Position numbers and translations under genes: made by a program
Shown here: positions 44,444 to 53,080 of the stretch, in pieces
Position numbering within the stretch: position 1 is the first letter of the stretch
Layout: every line of letters starts with the position of its first letter
From: Achromobacter sp. RTa
GTDB taxonomy: Bacteria > Pseudomonadota > Gammaproteobacteria > Burkholderiales > Burkholderiaceae_B
NCBI RefSeq assembly: GCF_000757485.1
Contig: NZ_JPYO01000042.1
Span: forward strand, 844,697-908,696
DNA: 64,000 bases
Direction of reading: 5' to 3'
Notes under the pieces: generated by a model
The model's input: the letters and a program-made list of their open reading frames with translations, nothing else
Told to the model about the DNA's origin: nothing
The model's database searches: none

Positions 44444-45229
44444 TCAGCCGCCCCGCAAGCCGTCGACGGTACGAAAGGAATGCAGTTTCAGGTCCTTCCC
44501 GTTATCCGGCAGAAGCTTGACATTCACTTCCCCGGTGTTTCTTGCCTCGTAGGTGCCTGGGGGAAGATCGCGCCGCAATGGCATCTGGTTGCCGCCCAGC
44601 ACATAGGTTCCACCTGCCGTCCGGCTGATGAAGAAGCCCACGTGGCCCTTCCAGGCGTCATGCTTGTGCTGGAAGACCACGATATCTCCCGGCCGAGGCT
44701 CTGTCGTGGCTAGCTTCCAGCTTCGAAACGAGGAGGACGCGGCGCTATTGGTGCCGTCCACGGCCCCGCTGCGCCACAGGCACCAGTTCACGAATGCCGC
44801 GCACCAAGGCGTCACGTCCCCATTCGGCACCCTGGTGCTCGTGGCATTGAAAAAATCCACGATCACGGGATTGGCGCGCACCGGCCATTCCTGCGCATAC
44901 AGATGCGCATCGTCTCCGTATTCCTCGTTGAGCGCTCCCCCGCACAAGGTCGCGAAGTACTGGGCGACAGCCATGGGCGCAACATCGCGCGCGCAGCCCT
45001 CCATGATCCTTCGGCCCTTCTCGATCTCCTTCGCGTAGGCGGGGTGCCCCCCCTGGAACCTGGGCAAGCTGGCCAATATCTGCTCGACCGTGGGGACCGG
45101 CTTTCCTTCTGGAAACAATACCGGCTCCTCGATGCCAACTCCCGGCGGGCTGGCCATGGCCGGACGCCATCCTCCCACGGCAATGGCCAGCGCCCCCATC
45201 CCTCCCCCTAGCACAGCTCTTCGATGCAT
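44444..45229 (-). CDS. Exported CHAP/NlpC-like hydrolase, TIGR02594-like
   Basis: 261 residues. A signal peptide with paired arginines (MHRRAVLGGGMGALAIAVGG, cut near AMA-S) implies export. The C-terminal half holds a papain-like amidase core: Cys143 in TPWCAAFVNWCLWRSG, the RPGDIVVF strand, His196 in KGHVGFF, and YVLGGNQ, the pattern of TIGR02594-type putative peptidoglycan hydrolases. I start it at 45229 because AAGGAG lies seven bases before that ATG but touches an alternative ATG at 45235. It lies 52 bp downstream of the giant CHAT gene on the same strand, so the two are probably one operon. The N-terminal 120 residues match nothing I know. Confidence 0.8.
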   Translation of the reverse strand: MHRRAVLGGGMGALAIAVGGWRPAMASPPGVGIEEPVLFPEGKPVPTVEQILASLPRFQGGHPAYAKEIEKGRRIMEGCARDVAPMAVAQYFATLCGGALNEEYGDDAHLYAQEWPVRANPVIVDFFNATSTRVPNGDVTPWCAAFVNWCLWRSGAVDGTNSAASSSFRSWKLATTEPRPGDIVVFQHKHDAWKGHVGFFISRTAGGTYVLGGNQMPLRRDLPPGTYEARNTGEVNVKLLPDNGKDLKLHSFRTVDGLRGG

Positions 45230-45281
45230 GGTCATTCTCCTTGCTTTTGCACATGAAGTCGGCACTCGTCCCAGCTGGATT

Positions 45282-48200
45282 TCAATAACCTACCGACGAA
45301 ATGGGGGCCCAGTAGAACGGGCTGGCCTCGCCTAGTGTGCGTGCTTCCCGCAGCAGGCTCAGCTGAGCCTGCTGCAGCGCCAGCGCGTACTCACGGCTGC
45401 CGCCGCCAGTGCCCAACGCTCGAAATGCGATGGAGATCAACCGGGATGCCGCAGGCGCCTCTATGCGCCAATGGCTGACGTAGAGGTGCCGTGCCCCGGC
45501 ATAGAGGAAAGCGCTAGCCAGGCCCTCGAACACCTCGCTGCCCCGCCCCGAATCCGCTTCTCCCAAAGCCTGGCCGCCAGTGTCGCCGTCCCGGTATCCG
45601 CCCGCCGAATCGCAGGCGGACAACACAACCAGGTCCGCATTGAGACGAAGCGCCATGACTTCGCTGGCGGACAGATAGCCGTCATCGTCGGACGTTTTCT
45701 CTTTGGGGGGAGTCAGTACCAGGCCTGCTTCCGAATAGCCCGGCTGCCCGCCCGTCAAGCCGTGCGTCGCAAAAACGATCCGGCGGTACGCCGCCAATCT
45801 TTCGCTGGCGGAAAGTTGCTTGATCGCGGCCTCTACGGCGCGGCGGTTCATATAAAGATCGTCCGGCCCTGCCTCCACCTCTTTGGCCAGTTCCTGCAAT
45901 AGGCATGCCGTATCGGGAAGCGCCGCGTCAAACGAAGCCGTGGCCGCGACGTCGACGGCGGCTTGTGACTCATCCGCGACCGCCAACGGACCGTTACAGC
46001 CGTGGGGGGCCCAGCCGCCGATAACAGGATCGCCAATGCCGAGCAACGGTAATTGCCCCGAAGGCCTGGGCCCGGCCCCCGTTAGCAGCGCGGCGACGGA
46101 CGGCACTATCGTGATCGAGTGGCTCTTGACCAGCCAGGATCCCGCCTGGATCTGCGAAACGTCGGGCGATGCAGGCAATTCGTCGCTCAACAGCATCTGA
46201 AAAGGCACGCCGGCAAGTTCGCTGTCCGGAATCACCATCCAATGCCGCTTGGCCATGATCTGCGATTTGGCCGGAGCGACCACCATCTCATAAAGGCGGT
46301 GCGCCGCGGAAAAGTCGAAGATCGCCTGCTTGGGAATGGCGCCCGGCAAGGCGCTCTTTTCATGGACTCGCAGCGCCTCGCCCGCTCGCAACGATGCGCT
46401 GATTTGCGCGGACGCGGTTCTTACCTCGCGTGCGCCCTCCCGACGCTTCCCGGCAAGATCGAACAGCTGCATCCCCTCCCGGGTGGTAACGCTGAGCAGC
46501 GCCACGCTGGAGTTCAAGCGATATACCATCAGCGCTTCATCTTCCCCCAGCAGTTCGGGAATTTTCCGCACGCCATCTTGCGCCGCCTGCATGATTTCCA
46601 GGTAGCGCCTGGCCCGCTCCGCGGCCGCTCCCTTGTCGGCCTCGAACCGCATGCGCGCCTCGCTCAGTTTCGAGAGCTCGCTCGCCAGTTGCGCCTTGGA
46701 TTTTTCCGATTGTCCGAGCAGATCAAGCAACTCTCCGCGTGCGCCCCGCCATTCCCGCGCCGCCATCTCGCTGCGCAACCCAGCCTCGCCGTCCGCGGAT
46801 GCGGACGCTGTCGCCGCCTTGAGGAGGGCAGCCGCCGCCGGGCTGCGTTGCGCCTTGGTAATGACCTCCAGCGCGCGCACCGCCGCCTGGGAATCTTCTT
46901 CTCCCTGCCGCCGATTCTTCTCCGCCAGAAGAATGAGCAACTTGTCGGCGATGCGTTGATCGACCAGTGAAAGCCCCCCGGGATCGCCGGCTGCCGCGGG
47001 CGAAGGATCCACGACGGCCTTGCGCAATTCCTTCCGGCTCAGATCCAGCCCGAACTCAAAGAAGTCTATGCCCGCGTCCAGGGCGTCGGGAAGAAAGTCA
47101 TGGACCGACGTCCGCCTGATGCTCCACAGTACTTCGCCAGGATTACCGCGCGCCATGTCTTGCCAGAAGCGCAAGCTTTCCTGGTAGTACGCGGCGGTTA
47201 GCGGAGATCCCTCGCGCAGCAGTTCTTCTCGGATCTCACTTATGTCTTCGGCTAACCGCGAGTATCTGTCGTAGCCGCCTACGGTATCCAATACGAGCTG
47301 AACCGCCCTATCGTCGCTCCTGGTTTTGTAGTGCTGGCCGTAGGTCTTGAGCGCACGCAATACCTGGATCCGCGCACGATGGCTCCCGGCTTGGGGCGCC
47401 AACTGACGCAATGCCGAGAATGCCTCGGCAATGGTTTCATTTGCCGACGCGTTCAACAAGCGCGCCGACACCATTCCTTCGATGGCGCTGCGCGCAACCT
47501 CGTCCACGCCGGCCTTCGCCGTCTGCTCCGCCACCGTGGCAAGCACTTTCAACCGGACGGAACCGACATCGATTTCCATCGCGCACCGCAACGCCGCACG
47601 CGCGAGCGATTCGACCTCCGGCGCGGCCAGTCCGGCCTCGTTCAAACGCGCAGCCAGTTCCGCCTGCAGCTCCGCCCTGTGCCGCCTTTCAGTGATTTTT
47701 CCAGCAAGGCCCGTGGCGCGCTCGGCGTCCCCCAACCCACCCAGCGCAAGCACGTAGTCCCGGAGATTGGAGTCTTGCAGAGCCTCGAATCCGCCGTTTT
47801 CCACCAAAGGAATCAGAGGAGATACAGAGTGGCCTGGCCCCCTTTGGCGGGAAACATCGACGATCGTCCTGATCGCCAACGCACGGACTGTCTGTGAGCC
47901 GAGCATGCCGCGGACTTCCGTCAGCAGCTCTGCCGCAACCGGAACGCCCTCCGTTTCCAGCACACCTTCGAGCAGCCCCTCCAAGGCCGACTCGAAGGCG
48001 TCCCGATTTGCGGCATTAGCCGCGCCACTCCCTTTCGGATCAAATGGAAAGCTCGCTTTCGCATCTGCGTATGCGTCGTCCACCCCTCCGGCCAGCACCC
48101 AACGGCGGTAGAGCCGCTGCATGCCGAATCTGAACGTAAACCCTTGAAGCGGCTTCAACTCCTCCTTGCCCGACTTCAGGGCTTGCAACGCCGCCGGCTG

Positions 48201-51017
48201 ATTTCCTCGTTCCCGGAATTTTCCTGAAATGTAGAGGTAGGCATCCGCCCTGGCCTCGGGTTTGCTGATCTGCGTGATGATGGATTGCGCACCAGCGGTG
48301 TCTCCGAAAACAAACAAGCAGGATGCAAAAGACTGTCTCAGTCCATCTCTCACGGAGATTCCCTGCCCCTGGTGCCGCAGGAATATGATCTGCTCCGAAG
48401 TCAGGAGCGCCCGGCCCGCGAGCGGCGTGGCCGGCGCCGCCGCACAGAGTATGTCGCCGGCCAGGTCCATGCGCCTGTACGAGTCGCTGACTTCGAGCAG
48501 GGAGTCCACGGCTTGCGTCAGCCACTCCGCCGCGCGCGCCGGCTCTTCTTTTGCCGAATGAACGAAGAACCTCGTCAGTTGCGCCGGGGCCAGGCGTTGC
48601 GCCAATTTGCGCGCGCGGTCCTGCTGCTTTGCCTCCAGGAGCAGCAATGCCCCTCTTTCCCGCAACTCCGGATCATCCCAATCCTCCAGAAGCTCCGCGA
48701 TTTCGCCGTATCGCCCATACCTTTCCAGAGATAGGATCCCATGCCATCTGCGCTCGCGCGCCGCATCTTCCATCAACCAGCTGGAGACCCGATCGGGCTG
48801 AAGCCGGGACGCTTCAAAGCGCCAACGCCGGTATTGCCAGTCTTGATATAGGTCGTCCGGCAAGGTGGAAAGCCATGCCTTGCCGATCTTATCGGGATCA
48901 CGCTCCACCAGGGCTTTCAGCAGGGCTTCCTGGCCGCTGCGCTTTTGATACCCTTCCAATTGATCGAGCCCAGCGACCGCGATTTCGGTTTCGCCAAGTT
49001 CCGCCATCGCGATCACCAGCGCCCGCGCAGAACGCTGATCCAAAACAAGTGTTCCTTCCTCGCGGCGCAACAAACGTGGATACATCCGCAGCAGAACTGC
49101 CATCGCCGCCTGTGCCTCGGGGGTGTCCGGAAGCGCGGATCTCGTGCCGTTGATCAAACCAAGCGCTCCGCTCACGTCTCCCGCATTCCGCCGAAGCATC
49201 GCCATTTCCGCCACAACGTCGGCCCAATCCTCGCTGGTTTCCTCGCCCTTTTCCTTGACCCGGGCGGCGGTGCCCTCGAACAGCCGTTGAGCCAGTTCAA
49301 GCAACGCGGGCGTCTCGGACCGTTCGACTTCGCTGGCGTCCCGCAGGGCGTCCAAGCGTTGGTCGATGGCCATTATCAACAGGCCGGCGGCTTTCGGAGA
49401 AATCCCATCCGCGCTGTTCCTGCCAGTCTCCAGCAACTGATCCACTTTCCTGCGCAAATCCTCTTCTTCCGTAGGAATCGCCATCGACACGCTGCATTCT
49501 TCCAGCGCGTCTTCCGCGCGAATTCCTATTTTCAGAATGTCGGCCTGCAACTCGAAGTGCGCGGGCAGGACCCCATCGCTTGCGCCAGAAGTTTCGCTGA
49601 GCTTCCTGCCTCGTTCGTTCATTGCGCGCAGGTCGGCGTATTCCTGGCGTCGCCCGCAGGCCGTGTCCGCGGCAGGGGCCAGCGTCAGGACATCCACTAC
49701 CTTCAGCAAGGCATGAGGCAGGCCAGGAGTGTCGTCCGGCAAATCCTTCAAGACCGGCACGAGGCGGCGCGCTACGTTCTGCGCTTGCGCCTTGCCGCCA
49801 GGCACACTGTCCAGGACGACAAGGACTTCGACGTCTCCCAGCGCGCCTTCTACCGAGACCTTCTCCCCAAGCGACTCCACATGCAGATAGGCTGCGGCCT
49901 CGAGCGCCTGCTCGGGCAATTCCAGGTTACTGAACAAGGTGACGATTTCCTTGAGCTGATCATTACGCGCCTGGATATCTGATTCGCTCAAGGCGTCCTG
50001 GTACAGACGCGCCGCCAGACGCGCGCCTTTGCGACGTGCCGACTCCCGTATCGGCAAAGGCAGCCGATACAGGGGCATTGCGCTTCTGCCGTAGAAGCCG
50101 GCCAGCGACCCTGCCAAATCCCGGGCAACCGCGCTTTCCTCGCTGAAATGCAGATCCACGATCCAAAGCACCTGCGCGATCGCGGGTTCCATGCCCCATA
50201 ACGGGACGGAGCCGATTTCTTCGGCATTCAGGGCGTAGCCGGCGGCCAGCGCGACGAAGGTTGCCGCCATATAGTCCGCGCGTGGACCTCCTGCCGTCGT
50301 GCGGATCATGGAGTCCAGCAATATGGAGCCTGCCCTAGCCGGCTCATCCGCTGCGATAGCCGTGGCGTAAGTGGCGCTGACCGAGGCGACCGTTCCCAAG
50401 GCGTCGGGAGGCTCATCCTCCTGGGCGTCAGTCCCTGCTGCCGGAGGAAAACGCCCCGAAAAATCCGCCCATTGTTGCTGCATCTCCTGAAAATCCTCAC
50501 GGCTGAAACTCTCCAGCATCTGCACTAACGTGCATCGCGCTTCAAGCGTCCGGGAAGGCGCCTCGGCTTGCTTCAATTGGGCTGCCGCACAAACGGCGGC
50601 CCGGGCGCCTTCGAGGATGGCCTCGGCGTCTTCCTCGGTGGTTCCCGCCGTGAAGATGGCGAAGTTGGCCTCCTGCTTTAGCGCTCCGGAAACCTCCGGC
50701 ATGGCTTCGATCGTTCCGCGCACCAGCAAGGCACGCTTCTGGTATTGGGCACGATAGGAGGGATCACGGGCAGCCAGTTGCCCCAATCGGTACACATCGT
50801 CCAGCAGGCAACGGGCTTGTTGCGCTTGCTGCGAGGGGTTTTCACACGCTTCGCGCAAGGGCAACGTCTCTGGCGGCTTCGAAACGGCCGCGGAGAATGC
50901 GCCGGCAGAGAGCGCGAGGAAGAGAAAAATACATGCCAAGATGCGCAGCGGCTGCGCGCACGCAGGCCACACGGGCTTTCTACTCGGATATCCCCCGTTT
51001 GCAAGTCGCTTATGCAT
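45282..51017 (-). CDS. Giant exported CHAT-domain (caspase-like) protein
   Basis: 1,911 residues. A hydrophobic segment at about 26-46 (ILACIFLFLALSAGAFSAAVS) is a signal peptide or anchor. The middle about 1,400 residues are almost entirely helical and Ala/Leu/Glu-rich, with TPR/SEL1-like repeats and a coiled-coil stretch before the C-terminus. The last about 350 residues are a CHAT domain: His1752 in VFATHGLTGG and Cys1802 in LVVLSACDSAGG form the caspase/separase-type dyad, with FLYAGARHLYVSHW and the terminal PFYWAPISSVG as family hallmarks. The start at 51017 has AGGAG seven bases upstream. Sampled lines have about 57-60% GC against about 68% in neighbours, suggesting separate ancestry. 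Substrate unknown; the CHAP hydrolase gene follows. Confidence 0.85.
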   Translation of the reverse strand: MHKRLANGGYPSRKPVWPACAQPLRILACIFLFLALSAGAFSAAVSKPPETLPLREACENPSQQAQQARCLLDDVYRLGQLAARDPSYRAQYQKRALLVRGTIEAMPEVSGALKQEANFAIFTAGTTEEDAEAILEGARAAVCAAAQLKQAEAPSRTLEARCTLVQMLESFSREDFQEMQQQWADFSGRFPPAAGTDAQEDEPPDALGTVASVSATYATAIAADEPARAGSILLDSMIRTTAGGPRADYMAATFVALAAGYALNAEEIGSVPLWGMEPAIAQVLWIVDLHFSEESAVARDLAGSLAGFYGRSAMPLYRLPLPIRESARRKGARLAARLYQDALSESDIQARNDQLKEIVTLFSNLELPEQALEAAAYLHVESLGEKVSVEGALGDVEVLVVLDSVPGGKAQAQNVARRLVPVLKDLPDDTPGLPHALLKVVDVLTLAPAADTACGRRQEYADLRAMNERGRKLSETSGASDGVLPAHFELQADILKIGIRAEDALEECSVSMAIPTEEEDLRRKVDQLLETGRNSADGISPKAAGLLIMAIDQRLDALRDASEVERSETPALLELAQRLFEGTAARVKEKGEETSEDWADVVAEMAMLRRNAGDVSGALGLINGTRSALPDTPEAQAAMAVLLRMYPRLLRREEGTLVLDQRSARALVIAMAELGETEIAVAGLDQLEGYQKRSGQEALLKALVERDPDKIGKAWLSTLPDDLYQDWQYRRWRFEASRLQPDRVSSWLMEDAARERRWHGILSLERYGRYGEIAELLEDWDDPELRERGALLLLEAKQQDRARKLAQRLAPAQLTRFFVHSAKEEPARAAEWLTQAVDSLLEVSDSYRRMDLAGDILCAAAPATPLAGRALLTSEQIIFLRHQGQGISVRDGLRQSFASCLFVFGDTAGAQSIITQISKPEARADAYLYISGKFRERGNQPAALQALKSGKEELKPLQGFTFRFGMQRLYRRWVLAGGVDDAYADAKASFPFDPKGSGAANAANRDAFESALEGLLEGVLETEGVPVAAELLTEVRGMLGSQTVRALAIRTIVDVSRQRGPGHSVSPLIPLVENGGFEALQDSNLRDYVLALGGLGDAERATGLAGKITERRHRAELQAELAARLNEAGLAAPEVESLARAALRCAMEIDVGSVRLKVLATVAEQTAKAGVDEVARSAIEGMVSARLLNASANETIAEAFSALRQLAPQAGSHRARIQVLRALKTYGQHYKTRSDDRAVQLVLDTVGGYDRYSRLAEDISEIREELLREGSPLTAAYYQESLRFWQDMARGNPGEVLWSIRRTSVHDFLPDALDAGIDFFEFGLDLSRKELRKAVVDPSPAAAGDPGGLSLVDQRIADKLLILLAEKNRRQGEEDSQAAVRALEVITKAQRSPAAAALLKAATASASADGEAGLRSEMAAREWRGARGELLDLLGQSEKSKAQLASELSKLSEARMRFEADKGAAAERARRYLEIMQAAQDGVRKIPELLGEDEALMVYRLNSSVALLSVTTREGMQLFDLAGKRREGAREVRTASAQISASLRAGEALRVHEKSALPGAIPKQAIFDFSAAHRLYEMVVAPAKSQIMAKRHWMVIPDSELAGVPFQMLLSDELPASPDVSQIQAGSWLVKSHSITIVPSVAALLTGAGPRPSGQLPLLGIGDPVIGGWAPHGCNGPLAVADESQAAVDVAATASFDAALPDTACLLQELAKEVEAGPDDLYMNRRAVEAAIKQLSASERLAAYRRIVFATHGLTGGQPGYSEAGLVLTPPKEKTSDDDGYLSASEVMALRLNADLVVLSACDSAGGYRDGDTGGQALGEADSGRGSEVFEGLASAFLYAGARHLYVSHWRIEAPAASRLISIAFRALGTGGGSREYALALQQAQLSLLREARTLGEASPFYWAPISSVGY

Positions 51018-51472
51018 AGCCACGCTCCTGTCCGGGCGCAACGATTGAACATCGGCCAATAGGAATCAGCTTGAAGCAACTTACTTTTTTTGCCTGGATC
51101 CGGTTTGCTATCGGATCGTGACTTCCCCGGCGGAAGGTGGCGGCCCCGTTTAATTCATCATGGCCGGCCCCCTTCGGTCAAAGGAGGTTAAACCACAATC
51201 CGGCCAGCGCCGTGATGCTCCTGTACTGGAGGTTTTGCCCTACTCGCCCTGCCTGCGAGGCGGCCGCCCGGGCCATGCGAGCACGCGGCCGGCATCCTGC
51301 CCAGGGGATGGGCGCGAACACGTTGATAAGTCGGGAAAGGCGGAAAATCGGTCAGGCAGGCCGAATGGCAAGAACGGCCCAGGCCGGGATGGAAAAAGAA
51401 AAGCCCGGAGCAAAGGATCCGGGCCGCAATCGCTGGCCCGAGTGCACCGGGCCAGCGAAACGAACAAACCGC
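51018..51472. other. 455-bp gap upstream of the CHAT gene
   Basis: The part next to the CHAT start (about 51060-51160) is moderately AT-rich and probably holds its promoter, though no clear -35/-10 pair can be assigned. The middle (about 51160-51390) shows nothing I recognise. The far end holds the terminator of the neighbouring Bug gene, annotated separately. Open frames across the gap have no Shine-Dalgarno sequence or recognisable protein. Confidence 0.5.
51392..51457 (-). terminator. Tandem hairpins with U-run ending the Bug gene
   Basis: Read on the minus strand, a 10-bp perfect stem CGCTGGCCCG / CGGGCCAGCG (51448-51457 with 51431-51440, 7-nt loop) comes first. A second stem GCCCGG / CCGGGC (51419-51424 with 51403-51408, 10-nt loop) follows and leads directly into TTTTCTTTTTC. 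The second is a textbook intrinsic terminator. It lies 16-80 bp after the stop of the 51473-52489 gene. Confidence 0.85.
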
Positions 51473-52489
51473 TTAATTAAGGCTGGCGCCGGAAATCTTC
51501 ACGATTTCCTGGTACTTCGCCTTCTCGCCCTTGACGAACTCGGCGAAAGCCTCGGGCGTCATCGGCGCCGCTTCCGAACCCATCGTCAGCAGGCGCTGCT
51601 TCACGTCGGGTTGCTGCATCGCGTCCGAATAGGCCTTGTTCAGCTTGGCGACCACCGGCGCGGGCGTGCCGCCCGTGGTGAACACGCCGAACCAGGTGCC
51701 CAGGTCGAAGCCCTTGATCCCGGATTCCTCGACCGTCGGCACATCGGCCAGCAGCGAGGAGCGCTTTGCGGTGGTAACGGCCAGCGCCTTCACCTTGCCG
51801 TCCTTGATCAGGGGGGCCGAGGCCGCCAGGTTGTCGAACATGAAGTCCGATTGGCCCGACAGCAACGCCAGCTGAGCGGGCGCCGCGCCTTGGTAAGGAA
51901 TGTGCTCGACCTTGATGTCGGCGCGCGCCTTCAGCAGTTCGCCCGACAAATGGCCCGCGCTGCCGTTTCCGCCCGAGCCGTAGTTCAGCTTGCCGGGGTT
52001 CTTCTTCGCGTACTCGATCAGGTCGGACAGCTTTTCGATCTTGTTCTTCTGGGCGAACTCGACGTTCATCACCAGCACGTTGGGCACCGACGCCACGATC
52101 GTGACCGGCGCGAAATCCTTCACCGGGTCGTAGGGCAGATTGGCGAAGAGCCAGGGGTTGATCGCGTGGGTCGCGACCGCGCCCATCACCAGCGTGTAGC
52201 CATCGGCCGGCGCCTTGGCCACCAGGTCGGCGCCGATGTTGCCGCCCGCGCCCGAACGGTTTTCCACGATGACGGGCTGGCCCAGCGAGCCGCGCACCTT
52301 CTCGGCCAACATGCGGGCCATGGTGTCCAGCGGGCCGCCGGGCGGGTAAGGAACGACGAAGCGCAGGGACTTGGTCGGGAAATCGGTGGCTTGGGCCAAG
52401 GCAGGCGCGCCGAAAGGCAGGGTCGCGGCCAGCGCAACAGCGCCTTGCAGCAAGGCGCGGCGCACGGCGCTGCGGGGGGTAGGCTTCAT
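51473..52489 (-). CDS. Bug-family tripartite tricarboxylate receptor, monocistronic
   Basis: 338 residues. The N-terminus (SAVRRALLQGAVALAATLPFGAPALAQ) is a signal peptide with a twin-arginine-like pair. The mature part begins TDFPTKSLRFVVPYPPGGPLDTMARMLA with the VIVENRSGAGGNIGADLVAKAPADGYTL block of Bug proteins. It stands alone, with its own strong terminator and no TctA/TctB genes, an orphan arrangement common in Bordetella and relatives. The ligand is unknown. Confidence 0.92.
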   Translation of the reverse strand: MKPTPRSAVRRALLQGAVALAATLPFGAPALAQATDFPTKSLRFVVPYPPGGPLDTMARMLAEKVRGSLGQPVIVENRSGAGGNIGADLVAKAPADGYTLVMGAVATHAINPWLFANLPYDPVKDFAPVTIVASVPNVLVMNVEFAQKNKIEKLSDLIEYAKKNPGKLNYGSGGNGSAGHLSGELLKARADIKVEHIPYQGAAPAQLALLSGQSDFMFDNLAASAPLIKDGKVKALAVTTAKRSSLLADVPTVEESGIKGFDLGTWFGVFTTGGTPAPVVAKLNKAYSDAMQQPDVKQRLLTMGSEAAPMTPEAFAEFVKGEKAKYQEIVKISGASLN

Positions 52490-53080
52490 GTAGTGTTCTC
52501 CTCGCTCGTATCAATAGCGGTCAGTAGCATACCGCAGGGCAGGCAAGAGCGTAACAAAGAGAAACCAGGAAAATTCTCCGTTGCTTTGTGTCTGACACCC
52601 GGGAAACGCCGGCTCGATTCGCGCCACCGTCTCGTAAGGGTGTCAGACACGAACCGAACTGCGGCAACCGGGGCAGTGGGTGTCTGACACCCGGGGAGCG
52701 CCGGCCCGATTCGTGCCGTCGTCTCGTAAGGGTGTCAGACACGAACCGAGCTGCGGCAACCGGGCAATGGGTGTCTGACACCCGGGAAACGCCGGCTCGA
52801 TTCGTTCCACCGTCTCGTAAGGGTGTCAGACACGGGCGGGCGGGGGATGTCAGACACCGGCGGCCGGGCATCTTGTGTCTGACACCCTGGGGAGTTGATA
52901 TCCCAAGCTTTATCGATACCCCAGGGGGTGTCAGACACGAACCGAACTGCGGCAACCGGGCAATGGGTGTCTGACACCCGGGGAGCGCCGGCTCGATTCG
53001 TTCCACCGTCTCGTAAGGGTGTCAGACACGGGCGGAAGGGGGGTGTCAGACACGGGCGGCCGGACGGCCGCGGCTGGGCC
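52490..53080. repeat. 591-bp gap filled by an array of GTGTC(A/T)GACAC modules
   Basis: Twelve boxes lie at 52588, 52640, 52680, 52732, 52771, 52823, 52847, 52875, 52928, 52967, 53019 and 53043. They bound four near-identical 63-bp modules (52588-52650, 52680-52742, 52771-52833, 52967-53029), each starting GTGTCTGACACCCGGG and ending CGTAAGGGTGTCAGACAC, plus a variant 64-bp module at 52875-52938 with CCCTGGGG/CCCCAGGG arms. A conserved spacer (GAACCGA-CTGCGGCAACCGG type, about 29 bp) gives a 91-92 bp period. The first 98 bp before the array should hold the Bug promoter. No gene is seen. Confidence 0.85.

Noticed and set aside
45230..45265. Earlier starts for the CHAP-like protein at 45265 and 45235
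   Set aside because: The Shine-Dalgarno AAGGAG touches the ATG at 45235 but lies at ideal distance from the ATG at 45229.
44444..51017. Phage lysis cassette or CRISPR-associated TPR-CHAT (Craspase-type) system
   Set aside because: There is no holin, spanin, phage structural gene, Cas7-11-like gene or array, and the CHAT protein carries an export signal unlike cytoplasmic Craspase.
52588..53053. CRISPR array
   Set aside because: The repeating boxes are palindromic pairs bounding near-identical modules; the spacers are themselves repeated rather than unique, and there are no cas genes.
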